A stretch of DNA of 64,000 nucleotides from Clusia tigrina (Eukaryota; Arthropoda; Insecta; Diptera; Clusiidae), in contig OV050030.1 of NCBI GenBank assembly GCA_920105625.2, forward strand, positions 151,197,488 to 151,261,487, in the 5' to 3' direction. The notes beneath the pieces were generated by a model that ran no database searches, was not told the origin of the DNA, and was given only the letters and a program-made list of their open reading frames with translations. Both the position numbers and the translations under genes were made by a program. Positions 10,485-21,387 of this stretch are shown in pieces; positions within the stretch are counted from its first letter, which is position 1; each line of letters begins with the position of its first letter.

Positions 10485-11814
10485 GAGGTGGATGACTTCT
10501 CCTCCGTTCTAATCTGAATTATTGTCCAGCCCTGATCAACTACCTCTGGAGGCGATTCATTCTTCCTGAGCTTCGCTTATTTCCATAGCTATTTAGCCTC
10601 TGCTTTGTATGTATTTGTTTCAAAATCGTTCAGCAGTTTCAGCGTAAAAAATTTCACCTCTGATTCCAATGAGTGCAACTTACTCTGAGCTTCTTCCTCA
10701 GAGGAACTAGAAATAACACGCCCATTTTTTGTGTGGTGTTTAATGTTAGTGCCCATATTTGGAATGCATGCTAGTACAGACCCAGTGTATACATCCACCA
10801 ATTTTTTTTCATATATCATCACTAGAAGCATAGATAGAGTAACTGTTTTTAAGTGGGGTCCCCAAAGTTCATTATATGGGAGGGAGGCGTATCTTTCCTC
10901 TGATCGACCCCGAATCTTGTATATGACTTTGTAGGGTCCATATACGTACTACTATACAATTTCGTCCAAAAATATTATTTAGGTCGTAAGTTATAATAAT
11001 ATGTGGATAGTGGGCGTGGCTGTAGAAATGACACGCCCATTTTTTGTGTGGTGTTTAATGTTAGTACCCGCAACCTTCCTGTGAAATTTCGTTGATAAAT
11101 ATTTAACAGGAACACAGTAATGATTTTTGGCTAATTGTGGGCGTGGCAGTTCTAGTATGATCTCCAAATTTTGCACACACACTATTATGGACCCCATGTA
11201 TATTTCTGCAAATTTTTATTCCGGTGGCATCAATACGAGCATAGGTAGGCTAATTTTAATTTTAGACCCGAAAGTTCCCTATATCAAAAGTGGGCGTGTC
11301 TTTTCTCTGATCAGCCCCATTTATTGAAGATAGCTTTGTAATGTCCACATGTTCCTTCCCGTAAAATTTCGTCCGTAAATCTCTACCAGATCTTAAGTTA
11401 TTAATATTTGTTAATAGTGGGCGTGGCAGTTAATATATACCGCCCACTTTTTGCACACTGTTTGGTGGGACCCACATCGCCATAAACGGCAATATAGCAA
11501 TCTGGTTCTGTATCTTTGTCCAGACTATACTTTTGCAAAATTTAATTTAGATAGCTCTAACGGTGTAGAAAAAAAGTGGCCACAGACGGACAGACGGACG
11601 GACAAAATAAAAATTGCTTAGAAAGTGATTCTGATCATATCTGTATATATATGTCCATACCTACCACGCCTCCGTTTTGAAATTGCAACCCTTCTCAAAA
11701 GCACAAAGTTAGTATACCCTATTTACCTTTTTTAAAGGTAAAGGGTATAAAGAGTGGAAAGAATATAAGTTAATATAACACAGCTCATTTTGAACAGCTG
11801 CAGACACATTAACA

Positions 11815-12012
11815 ACTAGTGTCGGAACCGTAGCAATTGATATTGCAGGTGAGTTAAGAGTGTCAAGTGGTTACAAATATATTTTGACAGCAAAGTGGGA
11901 AATTTATAAATTCGTGATAGCTCACCCCAAGCAGTATAAAGAGGCCGACACCGTAGCAAAAACCCTTGTTAACAAATTCATACTTAAGCGGCCCATAGAC
12001 GGTACGTCATGA
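11815..12012 (+). pseudogene. Ty3/gypsy integrase core fragment, unit 3
   Basis: Same fragment, retaining the AIDIAG Asp block and the YKYILTAK strand, with the same terminal TGA as the other units. Confidence 0.75.
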
Positions 12013-13498
12013 TCATTCTCATATATAATAGCAAGAGTAAACAACGAGAGAAAATATGCATGTATGTGTCACACAGACATGATTTCGCTGTGATCACTGA
12101 TTGAACGTCGGTTTCTCTTTTCACATTTTTCCTTGCACAGTAAGAGCGCTACCGCTCACAAACTTCATCATCCGACAGCGACATAAAGACCTCACTCAAT
12201 GACGAGTATGCAAAAATGACTTGATTTAGGATTTTGATCACTCGCCAGTGGCATAGCATCATTCAACACGTACACGAATTAGTATGATCATGACGTATCG
12301 TGTGTGGACCGCATCAAGTATGAGAAGCCAGACAAAAGGTCTGTTCGCGTCGCATGAACTGGCTGTCTATCTTCCCGGAACTGTCTACGCGTCGCAAGTT
12401 CTTTTGCACCTTTGTTCGCGTTGCAGAAAGTTCTCTTTCAGTTCATGAACTGGCTGCACTGAAATTTTTATAGTGCAGCTTAGTTCATGTTCTGTTTTGA
12501 AAATTGACGAACTTTTTAATTTTTTTTCTTTACTCGAACTGAAAGTGAAATCGCACTGGACAAGTTCATGCAAAGTGACCACACTTAGAGACTCAGAATT
12601 CATAAATTTGTGAGACACTCTAAAAATAAAACAAATGTGTTTAACACCATATCATGAGTCTCTAGGGCCAGTCAAGCACAACCACAGGGTACATAATGAA
12701 TTTGTGCTAACGATTTGATCGACTCTTTTCACTAAGATGAGCTCGCGGATTGCCAGTCGTATATAGTATTATTAATATTACTCTTTAGTACTGCAGGTTT
12801 TTATTTTTAAAAGTAACATAGTAAATTAGACTTATTTTCTAGTTGAATGCTTCGCTTGTTGCCTGTGTTTGTTTTCCATTTCTCTGTTATTTGGCCCGCT
12901 TGTGCTACTGATGGTGCACTTGATTCCACGCTGGATGTGCCGAGATCTCTCGATGTGTCTACTTGGAATGTTATCTCGGTTACTTGGCACTGGCCGTGCC
13001 CTTGAATGATTGGGAGATGCCCTGTTTACCATGGTAGTTTGTGTCCTTAGTTGTTCGGCCTACTTCTCACTGGGTTCCCTGTATGAAAAGTAGAATGTAT
13101 ATATATACACACAAACACAAGCACCACATGCGGCGTAGGCATATGCAATGTAAGCGGAGACCCAACATAATTGCATCGCACTCTCATATAAGAGTGTCAA
13201 CTAAGAGTGTCTAAGCGCGAACAGCGCGCACGTTTTTGATTACGCTACATTCTAATGTTCAATACCCTTGAACGAATATACGCCGGCATTGACCGTGATA
13301 CTTTCCGCTAACATTGAAAAAACCCCCTTTATATACTAAGAATCACATTATATACTAAGTAATAGAATATAAGAATTTGAGGTATAAATAGCGATAAGAG
13401 TTTACCAATAAATCGATCTGGGAACCATTCAAATCGGTTATCATTTGAACATTTGGCTGTACTCTCGAAGTCGCCGATTTAAATTATGCGCTAGCTCT

Positions 13499-13533
13499 CT
13501 CATAAAAAGGAGTGTGGTCCTCCTTTTTATGAG
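13499..13533. repeat. Perfect 14-bp inverted repeat hairpin, unit 3
   Basis: Identical arms; the only change is C to T in the loop (TGTGGTC). Confidence 0.85.
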
Positions 13534-13702
13534 TTTGTGGATTCGTTTTCGTTCGGCATAGTCCATAGCAGATGAATTCGTTCGTATGTGTAACAACTGT
13601 TTCTAGTGGTGTGTGTTTGCGAACGCATTAGTTTTCTATATACTCTGTGTGAATGTGTGACTACCTACATATATTACGCTTTACATGATATGAGTGCACT
13701 AA

Positions 13703-14128
13703 TTAATTGTTACGCTTACGGATCTTCGCTGATGTATATGGCCCTAACCAGACAGGAGAAAATTTATTCTTTCGGGTCTGATTCATTATTACGACGCAGT
13801 CGCCGACACGAAAAATGACAGGGTTTACAACCTTATTGCACGCTTTTCTAGCTACTCGTTTAGCCCGTTCTTGGTTTTCTATAACGAGTTCATGTGCTCG
13901 TTGTAGGTGGTATTTGCGTACCTTATTTGAATCATCAGCATTGCACACTTACGCACATTTGCGCTTCAGATTTACTGGCATGTTGAAATCAAACTCGTAG
14001 AGTGTCCAAAACGGAGTTGGCTTGCTTGAAACGTGTACCGTGTTATTGTGTACGTACATTGCCGTAGTCAACCACTGATCCCATCTTGGATCTATCCTTT
14101 TTAGCGAAACTACGCAAGTATTCTGCCA
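13703..14128 (-). pseudogene. Ty3/gypsy integrase C-terminal half, unit 3
   Basis: Same relic, with Val for Ile in FRVGD and Cys for Arg after GD. Its 3' end abuts the 371-bp deletion, so the downstream non-coding segment is missing here. Confidence 0.82.
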
Positions 14129-15458
14129 GAGGTGGATGACTTCTCCTCCGTTCTAATCTGAATTATTGTCCAGCCCTGATCAACTACCTCTGGAGGTGAT
14201 TCATTCTTCCTGAGCTTCGCTTATTTCCATAGCTATTTAGCCTCTGCTTTGTATGTATTTGTTTCAAAATCGTTCAGCAGTTTCAGCGTAAAAAATTTCA
14301 CCTCTGATTCCAATGAGTGCAACTTACTCTGAGCTTCTTCCTCAGAGGAACTAGAAATAACACGCCCATTTTTTGTGTGGTGTTTAATGTTAGTGCCCAT
14401 ATTTGGAATGCATGCTAGTACAGACCCAGTGTATACAGACACCAATTTTTTTTCATATATCATCACTAGAAGCATAGATAGAGTAACTGTTTTTAAGTGG
14501 GGTCCCCAAAGTTCATTATATGGGAGGGAGGCGTATCTTTCCTCTGATCGACCCCGAATCTTGTATATGACTTTGTAGGGTCCATATACGTACTACTATA
14601 CAATTTCGTCCAAAAATATTATTTAGGTCGTAAGTTATAATAATATGTGGATAGTGGGCGTGGCTGTAGAAATGACACGCCCATTTTTTGTGTGGTGTTT
14701 AATGTTAGTACCCGCAACCTTCCTGTGAAATTTCGTTGATAAATATTTAACAGGAACACAGTAATGATTTTTGGCTAATTGTGGGCGTGGCAGTTCTAGT
14801 ATGATCTCCAAATTTGGCACACACACTATTATGGACCCCATGTATATTTCTGCCAATTTTTATTCCGGTGGCATCAATACGAGCATAGGTAGGCTAATTT
14901 TAATTTTAGACCCGAAAGTTCCCTATATCAAAAGTGGGCGTGTCTTTTCTCTGATCAGCCCCATTTATTGAAGATAGCTTTGTAATGTCCACATGTTCCT
15001 TCCCGTAAAATTTCGTCCGTAAATCTCTACCAGATCTTAAGTTATTAATATTTGTTAATAGTGGGCGTGGCAGTTAATATATACCGCCCACTTTTTGCAC
15101 ACTGTTTGGTGGGACCCACATCGCCATAAACGGCAATATAGCAATCTGGTTCTGTATCTTTGTCCAGACTATACTTTTGCAAAATTTAATTTAGATAGCT
15201 CTAACGGTGTAGAAAAAAAGTGGCCACAGACGGACAGACGGACGGACAAAATAAAAATTGCTTAGAAAGTGATTCTGATCATATCTGTATATATATGTCC
15301 ATACCTACCACGCCTCCGTTTTGAAATTGCAACCCCTCTCAAAAGCACAAAGTTAGTATACCCTATTTACCTTTTTTAAAGGTAAAGGGTATAAAGAGTG
15401 GAAAGAATATAAGTTAATATAACACAGCTCATTTTGAACAGCTGCAGACACATTAACA

Positions 15459-15656
15459 ACTAGTGTCGGAACCGTAGCAATTGATATTGCAGGTGAGTTA
15501 AGAGTGTCAAGTGGTTACAAATATATTTTGACAGCAAAGTGGGAAATTTATAAATTCGTAATAGCTCACCCCAAGCAGTATAAAGAGGCCGACACCGTAG
15601 CAAAAACCCTTGTTAACAAATTCATACTTAAGCGGCCCATAGACGGTACGTCATGA
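15459..15656 (+). pseudogene. Ty3/gypsy integrase core fragment, unit 4
   Basis: Same fragment; the codon before IAHP reads GTA rather than GTG (synonymous) and the terminal TGA is shared. That all four copies end identically shows the fragment was already truncated before amplification. Confidence 0.75.
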
Positions 15657-17142
15657 TCATTCTCATATATAATAGCAAGAGTAAACAACGAGAGAAAATA
15701 TGCATGTATGTGTCACACAGACATGATTTCGCTGTGATCACTGATTGAACGTCGGTTTCTCTTTTCACATTTTTCCTTGCACAGTAAGAGCGCTACCGCT
15801 CACAAACTTCATCATCCGACAGCGACATAAAGACCTCACTCAATGACGAGTATGCAAAAATGACTTGATTTAGGATTTTGATCACTCGCCAGTGGCATAG
15901 CATCATTCAACACGTACACGAATTAGTATGATCATGACGTATCGTGTGTGGACCGCATCAAGTATGAGAAGCCAGACAAAAGGTCTGTTCGCGTCGCATG
16001 AACTGGCTGTCTATCTTCCCGGAACTGTGTACGCGTCGCAAGTTCTTTTGCACTTTTGTTCGCGTTGCAGAAAGTTCTCTTTCAGTTCATGAACTGGCTG
16101 CACTGAAATTTTTATAGTGCAGCTTAGTTCATGTTCTGTTTTGAAAATTGACGAACTTTTTAATTTTTTTTCTTTACTCGAACTGAAAGTGAAATCGCAC
16201 TGGACAAGTTCATGCAAAGTGACCACACTTAGAGACTCAGAATTCATAAATTTGTGAGACACTCTAAAAATAAAACAAATGTGTTTAACACCATATCATG
16301 AGTCTCTAGGGCCAGTCAAGCACAACCACAGGGTACATAATGAATTTGTGCTAACGATTTTATCGACCCTTTTCACTAAGATGAGCTCGCGGATTGCCAG
16401 TCGTATATAGTATTATTAATATTACTCTTTAGTACTGCAGGTTTTTATTTTTAAAAGTAACATAGTAAATTAGACTTATTTTCTAGTTTAATGCTTCGCT
16501 TGTTGCCTGTGTTTGTTTTCCATTTCTCTGTTGTTTGGCCCGCTTGTGCTACTGATGGTGCACTTGATTCCACGCTGGATGTGCCGAGATCTCTCGATGT
16601 GTCTACTTGGAATGTTATCTCGGTTACTTGGCACTGGCCGTGTCCTTGAATGATTGGGAGATGCCCTGTTTACCATGGTAGTTTGTGTCCTTAGTTGTTC
16701 GGCCTACTTCTCACTGGGTTCCCTGTATGAAAAGTAGAATGTATATATATACACACAAACACCAGCACCACATGCGGCGTAGGCATATGCAATGTAAGCG
16801 GAGACCCAACATAAGTGCATCGCACTCTCATATAAGAGTGTCAACTAAGAGTGTCTAAGCGCGAACAGCGCGCACGTTTTTGATTACGCTGCATTCTAAT
16901 GTTCAATACCCTTGAACGAATATACGCCGGCATTGACCGTGATACTTTCCGCTAACATTGCAAAAACCCCCTTTATATATTAAGAATCACATTATATACT
17001 AAGTAATAGAATATAAGAATTTGAGGTATAAATAGCGATAAGAGTTTACCAATAAATCGATCTGGGAACCATTCAAATCGGTTATCATTTGAATATTTGG
17101 CTGTACCCTCGAAGTCGCCGATTTAAATTATGCGCTAGCTCT

Positions 17143-17177
17143 CTCATAAAAAGGAGCGTGGTCCTCCTTTTTATGAG
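17143..17177. repeat. Perfect 14-bp inverted repeat hairpin, unit 4
   Basis: Identical arms and loop to units 1 and 2. Confidence 0.85.
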
Positions 17178-17722
17178 TTTGTGGATTCGTTTTCGTTCGG
17201 CATAGTCCATAGCAGATGAATTCGTTCGTATGTGTAACAACTGTTTCTAGTGGTGTGTGTTTGCGAACGCATTAGTTTTCTATATACTCTGTGTGAATGT
17301 GTGACTACCTACATATATTTCGCTTTACATGATATGAGTGCACTAAGCTGATTTCCATATTTTCTTTACCCAAGACGGAATGTCCGTCTTACCATATTAT
17401 ATCATAATTAATTTTTTAACTTTGTTTTAGATATATATATATATTTTATTTTATTTTTACAGTGCCTGCTCGCATATTTCTATTATGCAACTTTTTAATT
17501 ACCTACATAGTTAGCACACTTTAGCGGACATTGACTTTGGAATTCGGAATTGTGGTATTTCCTATGCTTAATAAAATGAAATACATGTATCGGCTTGCTT
17601 TGCTTGTTCTGGTGGTATTTCCAAGTGTAGAACATAGTGAACATTTGTTGATCAAGTGTGTGCTCTTGAATGAAATAACATTAAAACATTGTTGTGCAAT
17701 TTCTTGGGCTTGCCCTTAATTG

Positions 17723-18148
17723 TTACGCTTACGGATCTTCGCTGATGTATATGGCCCTAACCAGACAGGAGAAAATCTATTCATTCGGGTCTGATTCATT
17801 ATTACGACGCGGTCGCCGACACGAAAAATGACAGGGTTTACAACCTTATTGCACGCTTTTCTAGCTACTCGTTTAGCCCGTTCTTGGTTTTCTATAACGA
17901 ATTCATGTGCTCGTTGTAGGTGGTATTTGCGTCCTTATTTGAATCATCAGCATTGCACACTTACGCACATTTGCGCTTCAGATTTACTGGCATGTTGAAA
18001 TCAAACTCGTAGAGTGTCCAAAACGGAGTTTGCTTGCTTGAAACGTGTACCGTGTTATTGTGTACGTACATTGCCGTAGTCAACCACTGATCCCATCTTG
18101 GATCTATCCTTTTTAGCGAAACTACTCAAGTATTCTGCCAGAGGTGGA
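17723..18148 (-). pseudogene. Ty3/gypsy integrase C-terminal half, unit 4
   Basis: Same relic with one further lesion: a single base is missing near 17933 (GCGTCCTT where the others have GCGTACCTT), which shifts the frame in the NKVRKYH segment. It still carries the shared ancestral stop. Confidence 0.8.
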
Positions 18149-18364
18149 TGACTTCTCCTCCGTTCTAATCTGAATTATTGTCCAGCCCTGATCAACTACC
18201 TCTGGAGGTGATTCATTCTTCCTGAGCTTCGCTTATTTCCATAGCTATTTAGCCTCTGCTTTGTATGTATTTGTTTCAAAATCGTTCAGCAGTTTCTGCG
18301 TAAAAAATTTCACCTCTGATTCCAATGAGTGCAACTTACTCTGAGCTTCTTCCTCAGAGGAACT

Positions 18365-18660
18365 CGGATTTCGAACTTGGTCTGTTGGTCCCGAATTAAA
18401 TTTTTTTGAGCACTCCCGATCTAATCCATTAAGTTACTCTGGATAATGTTCTGCGAAATACTTATTTTTGCTGCTAATGACCGCATGCGGCAACAACTCC
18501 TCGTTGATCGTGCTAAATTGTCCAGTAACGACTGCAATTCCTCTATATGTTTGCGATAGTAAGCGTTATCTCTTCGTGCCTTGCCGGCCTTTCTAAAGTT
18601 GCGTAAACGTTTTTGGATCGCTTCTCCCCATTGATCCTGCGCGTTCCGCAACCATTTCAG
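18365..18660 (-). pseudogene. Gag-like N-terminal fragment flanking unit 4
   Basis: On the minus strand the frame at 18421-18651 reads WLRNAQDQWGEAIQKRLRNF, then DNAYYRKHIEELQSLLDNLA, and ends in a stop. A different frame (GLDRECSKKFNSGPTDQVRN) then leads into the SSEEEAQSKL fragment of unit 4. The AYYxKHIxELxxLxD pattern resembles helical N-termini of insect retroelement Gag proteins, but I do not recognise the family with confidence. This is the only place where the sequence upstream of the unit join is preserved. Confidence 0.4.
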
Positions 18661-18689
18661 TTCCTTTGGTACTAATCTAAAGATAAGAA

Positions 18690-19200
18690 CCCTGGTACCA
18701 TGCCAAATAATAACACAAATTGCTCAGCTACCAGCCAAAGTTGTAGTGCAAAACAAAAAAATAAGAAGTCTTCTAGCTTGGTACTGAAGGTGCGGTCACA
18801 GAGGGTCTTGTTCATTCTTGACAAGTTTGACAAAACGAAAGGGAGGGTAACGCGCACGAACGTGATGCCGAAGACAAAATGAAATATATGGCAGTGGTAC
18901 GGGAGTTTGAGACGACCGGGACACTAAAGAAACAACAGCCATTACTACAACCGGCCTGCGCGGCAAAACGAAATCGGTCGCAAGAAGTGATCGGTCCCGC
19001 CGCAAAACAAGGGCTGTATGCCTCTAAACAGGAGGAGGGCCCTTCCACAAGTGCTATGGCAGTCGCGAGGATGGCTTACAGTGAGGTGGCTGACCACCTC
19101 CAAGTTGCCCTTGTGGATGCTAATATCAACAGTGGAAAACGGGTGCTGGCCTAGTGCTGCTCCATAGAAGACGATTATCGGAGATGGTCGTCAAGCACCT
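18690..19200 (+). pseudogene. Possible non-LTR ORF1 fragment
   Basis: Two consecutive plus-strand stretches (18700-18882 and 18879-19154) are rich in Lys, Arg, Gln and Ser and include SEVADHLQVALVDANINSGK. After a frame break this continues as RLSEMVVKHLVG. This type of sequence resembles the part of LOA/R1-like ORF1 proteins ahead of the conserved C-terminal domain. There is no reverse transcriptase next to it. The LTR at 19201 cuts it off on the right. It could be another nucleic-acid-binding ORF. Confidence 0.33.
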
Positions 19201-19729
19201 TGTTGGGTGTTGAGGCGGTCTGTTGTGTACTCGTCTAGATATTACTCACTACCGGACATTTACTGGGCGCATGTTAGCAGCCTGAGTCATCTGATTTTTG
19301 TTCTAACTGCGCGAGTTGAAATGCACTCAAGTTTAGTTGTTAGAAGACTTTCTTTATTGGTAAAACACCTGCTTATATACTATTTACATTCATATTATTG
19401 TTTCTTAATGTTCTACTGTACTATTTCTAATTACCCTACATTGTTATTTGTAATTACCCTACTTTTTGGTTTGCACATTCTGGAATAGGCCATCAATGCA
19501 ATAATCGAGTGGCACACTTTTGGGAAAGTGCTGACCAGGCAGTAGTGAAAGTTCATTGCAGTTCAATTGTTAAATGCGCGCACCTAAAAACATACAATCG
19601 AATTTTATTTGGTGGTAACATTTTCATAACATTATATGTGCGCCTTACTGCTATGCACGTTTATTATTTTATTAATAATAAAATCTAATAGCTACTTGGG
19701 TTTAGCGGACATTGTGAGTTTGACTCACA
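19201..19729 (-). repeat. Gypsy-like LTR, left copy (3' LTR or solo LTR)
   Basis: About 529 bases alignable over their whole length with 44567-45080. Both start TGTTGGGTG on the plus strand and end in CACA or CAGCACA; shared landmarks include GGACATTTACTGGGCGC, AGACTTTCTTTATT, AAACACCTGCTTATATACTATT and ATCTAATAGCTACTTGGGTTTAGCGG. The copies differ by many substitutions, so they are old. The flanks (ACCT on the left, ATAT on the right) do not form a duplication with each other. With the right copy it could bracket one nested element of about 26 kb. Confidence 0.65.
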
Positions 19730-20759
19730 ATATCTCTGGATTCTTTCTAAGCAGAAAGTGCAACTACCTCTTAGTTAGTAATTCGTCTTGTTCTCTAATG
19801 ACATACCAGCACAGAAAACCTACTTACAACCTAACATACTATATAAAACATTTGCTTTTCTATTATCTATTTTTGCCATGTTTTGGGTTCTTATTGCTTG
19901 CTCTATCTTTTATTGTTTCTTTATTATTTTTTCTTTTTTTTCTTTTGTTTGATTTTGTATTTTGTTTTTTATCATTATTTTATTTTTTTCATATTGGTCC
20001 TTATATTTTTCGTCTCTTTTTTATCTATTATTATTTTTTTTTATTGTTTTTTTATATTATTGAACTCTTTTAGTTTTTCTTCTTTTTCGTTTTTTTTTCT
20101 TATTTTTTTATTACAATTTATTTCTATAATTTATTCTTATACTAAAACTGCGTCCTCCGTCTCCTGTTATGCTGCATTCCCTCGGTTAATTATGCATTGC
20201 GTTGTCGATAGGGCTGGGAAAAAATTCCTTTTTGTCGTGATTTTCGTCAAGAATACCATCGTTATTATCATTACTCGGAAGAGTTCGGTTGTGCCGACCC
20301 ATCCCCTCTTTCTAAATGTGTATTTCCTCGTAGGACTCGGTGGGGCCAGCTACCTTAACCAAGTCGCTGATTGCTTCTATTATTATTCAGTGTTTTCCAG
20401 AGAACCTGATGGTGTAATACCGAAAATGCTGCTGGAGTAGTGAGAGTACTTTTGAATGTGAAACTATAACTCCTGGAGTTTTGATGATACTTCGCCTGTT
20501 CTGATGAAGGAAGTTGATAAATTGTACTATGCCTCATCTCGCGCTCTGTATTCCGCACACATTGTATTATAGCCTGTACCCATTAGTTTCATACGTGTTG
20601 CTTTGTTTCAGCATACCGCCGTAACCACCATTGGTTCGTCAAAACGAAAAGGTCATCTATTGATAGATTAGGTGGCTACCGGAACTCCAGCCGATGCTAG
20701 AAAGGGCACGTGTTCACACCGTTCATGCTCTAAACCCTATATTTTTTGGTTGAGCAACT
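19730..20759. other. Low-complexity T-rich stretch and unassigned sequence
   Basis: 19870-20130 is dominated by T runs broken by C or A; the long plus-strand reading frames there translate to phenylalanine/leucine repeats and are composition artefacts. 20130-20759 has intermediate base composition and short minus-strand open stretches that I cannot assign. If the large nested gypsy is real, this is its 3' non-coding or late env region. Confidence 0.5.
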
Positions 20760-21387
20760 CCCCCGGGTGATATCGTAATCGTTTTGCTAGATCCAAACCC
20801 CCCCAATTTTTCTCTTTCTTTGTGGATTGACTAATGTAACGTTCTTGTGGTTGGCTTTCGGCTATGTAGTCACACCTGGTCTTTGGTGATAAACTCCAAT
20901 ATGCGTTAAATCGATTTGGAATAGCGTACAATTTGTATATCGTCAATCATTCAAGTAGTGGTAGGGAAACTATGATAACTACTGTTAGATTTTCTGTCTA
21001 CGTGGTTCGCACTTCGGGTACTTCGTAGAACCGTTCCGGAACCTTATTGTACCAGGAGATACCTTTCAATGATGACGCTGCCTCGGGCAACTTGTTCAAA
21101 GTTATAAAAAATGGATGCAGCTTGGCATGTAATAGGTCGCCGATCACTGTTATTTATGTGCGGATGCTCCGCCCTTATGCTTTAGCTCAGTACCACTGGC
21201 CGCAGATTGTTTTTCAGAAAGTTTATTCCTCATATTCTGCTTCAAAAAAAATTCCAATTCCGTCTTTGGCAACTCCGTCACAATCACCCACTCATCCTTC
21301 GCGAACCATACTTCCCCTGCGGTCCCCAGTACTACATTCGGATTTGTTGAACTGCACTTCTGCAAAGGTCTTCTCAGTCTCTGACAT
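20760..21387 (-). pseudogene. Degraded envelope-like relic, copy 2
   Basis: Counterpart of 1-567 and more complete on its 3' side: 21150-21365 contains the GTAGEVWFAKDEWVIV segment, and 20737-20946 contains YKLYAIPNRFNAYWSL followed by a Tyr-Ile segment. The two stretches are in different frames with stops between. The weak match to F-type envelope proteins of insect errantiviruses rests on these short motifs only. Confidence 0.35.

Larger units (their letters stand above)
6684..10707. repeat. Tandem unit 2
   Basis: Second unit and the longest. It carries a 12-base insertion near 8622 (TATCATTAATAC) that the others lack. Confidence 0.9.
10708..14351. repeat. Tandem unit 3, with 371-bp internal deletion
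   Basis: Third unit. Sequence matching 9688-10058 of unit 2 is absent: GAGTGCACTAA at 13691-13701 is joined directly to TTAATTGTTACG. The short TAA overlap at the join suggests microhomology-mediated loss. It shares private variants with unit 4 (for example GACGGACGGACAAA and CACATCGCC near 11470-11605), so these two are close relatives. Confidence 0.9.
2697..18364. repeat. Macro-tandem array of four ~4 kb mosaic units
   Basis: Four head-to-tail units start at the same join (GAGGAACT followed by AGAAATAACACGCCC) at 6684, 10708 and 14352; the first begins at about 2697 and the last ends at about 18364. Lengths are about 3,987, 4,024, 3,644 and 4,013 bases. Units are nearly identical apart from point changes, short indels and one 371-bp deletion in unit 3. 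Each holds a GTGGGCGTGG repeat, a plus-strand integrase core relic, a long uncharacterised centre and a minus-strand integrase/gag-like relic. Amplification by unequal exchange is the simplest explanation. Confidence 0.92.
14352..18364. repeat. Tandem unit 4
   Basis: Fourth unit. It keeps the 371-bp segment that unit 3 lost, has a one-base deletion in the minus-strand integrase relic near 17933, and ends where sequence unique to 18365-18660 continues the gag-like frame. Confidence 0.9.

Noticed and set aside
2697..18364. Classical simple satellite DNA
   Set aside because: The 4 kb period, internal coding relics of transposons and low copy number fit a macro-repeat derived from elements rather than a simple satellite.
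19883..20440. Long plus-strand frame rich in Phe, Leu and Tyr, resembling a membrane protein
   Set aside because: It arises from a T-rich low-complexity tract; the composition explains both the openness and the hydrophobicity, and no family motif is present.
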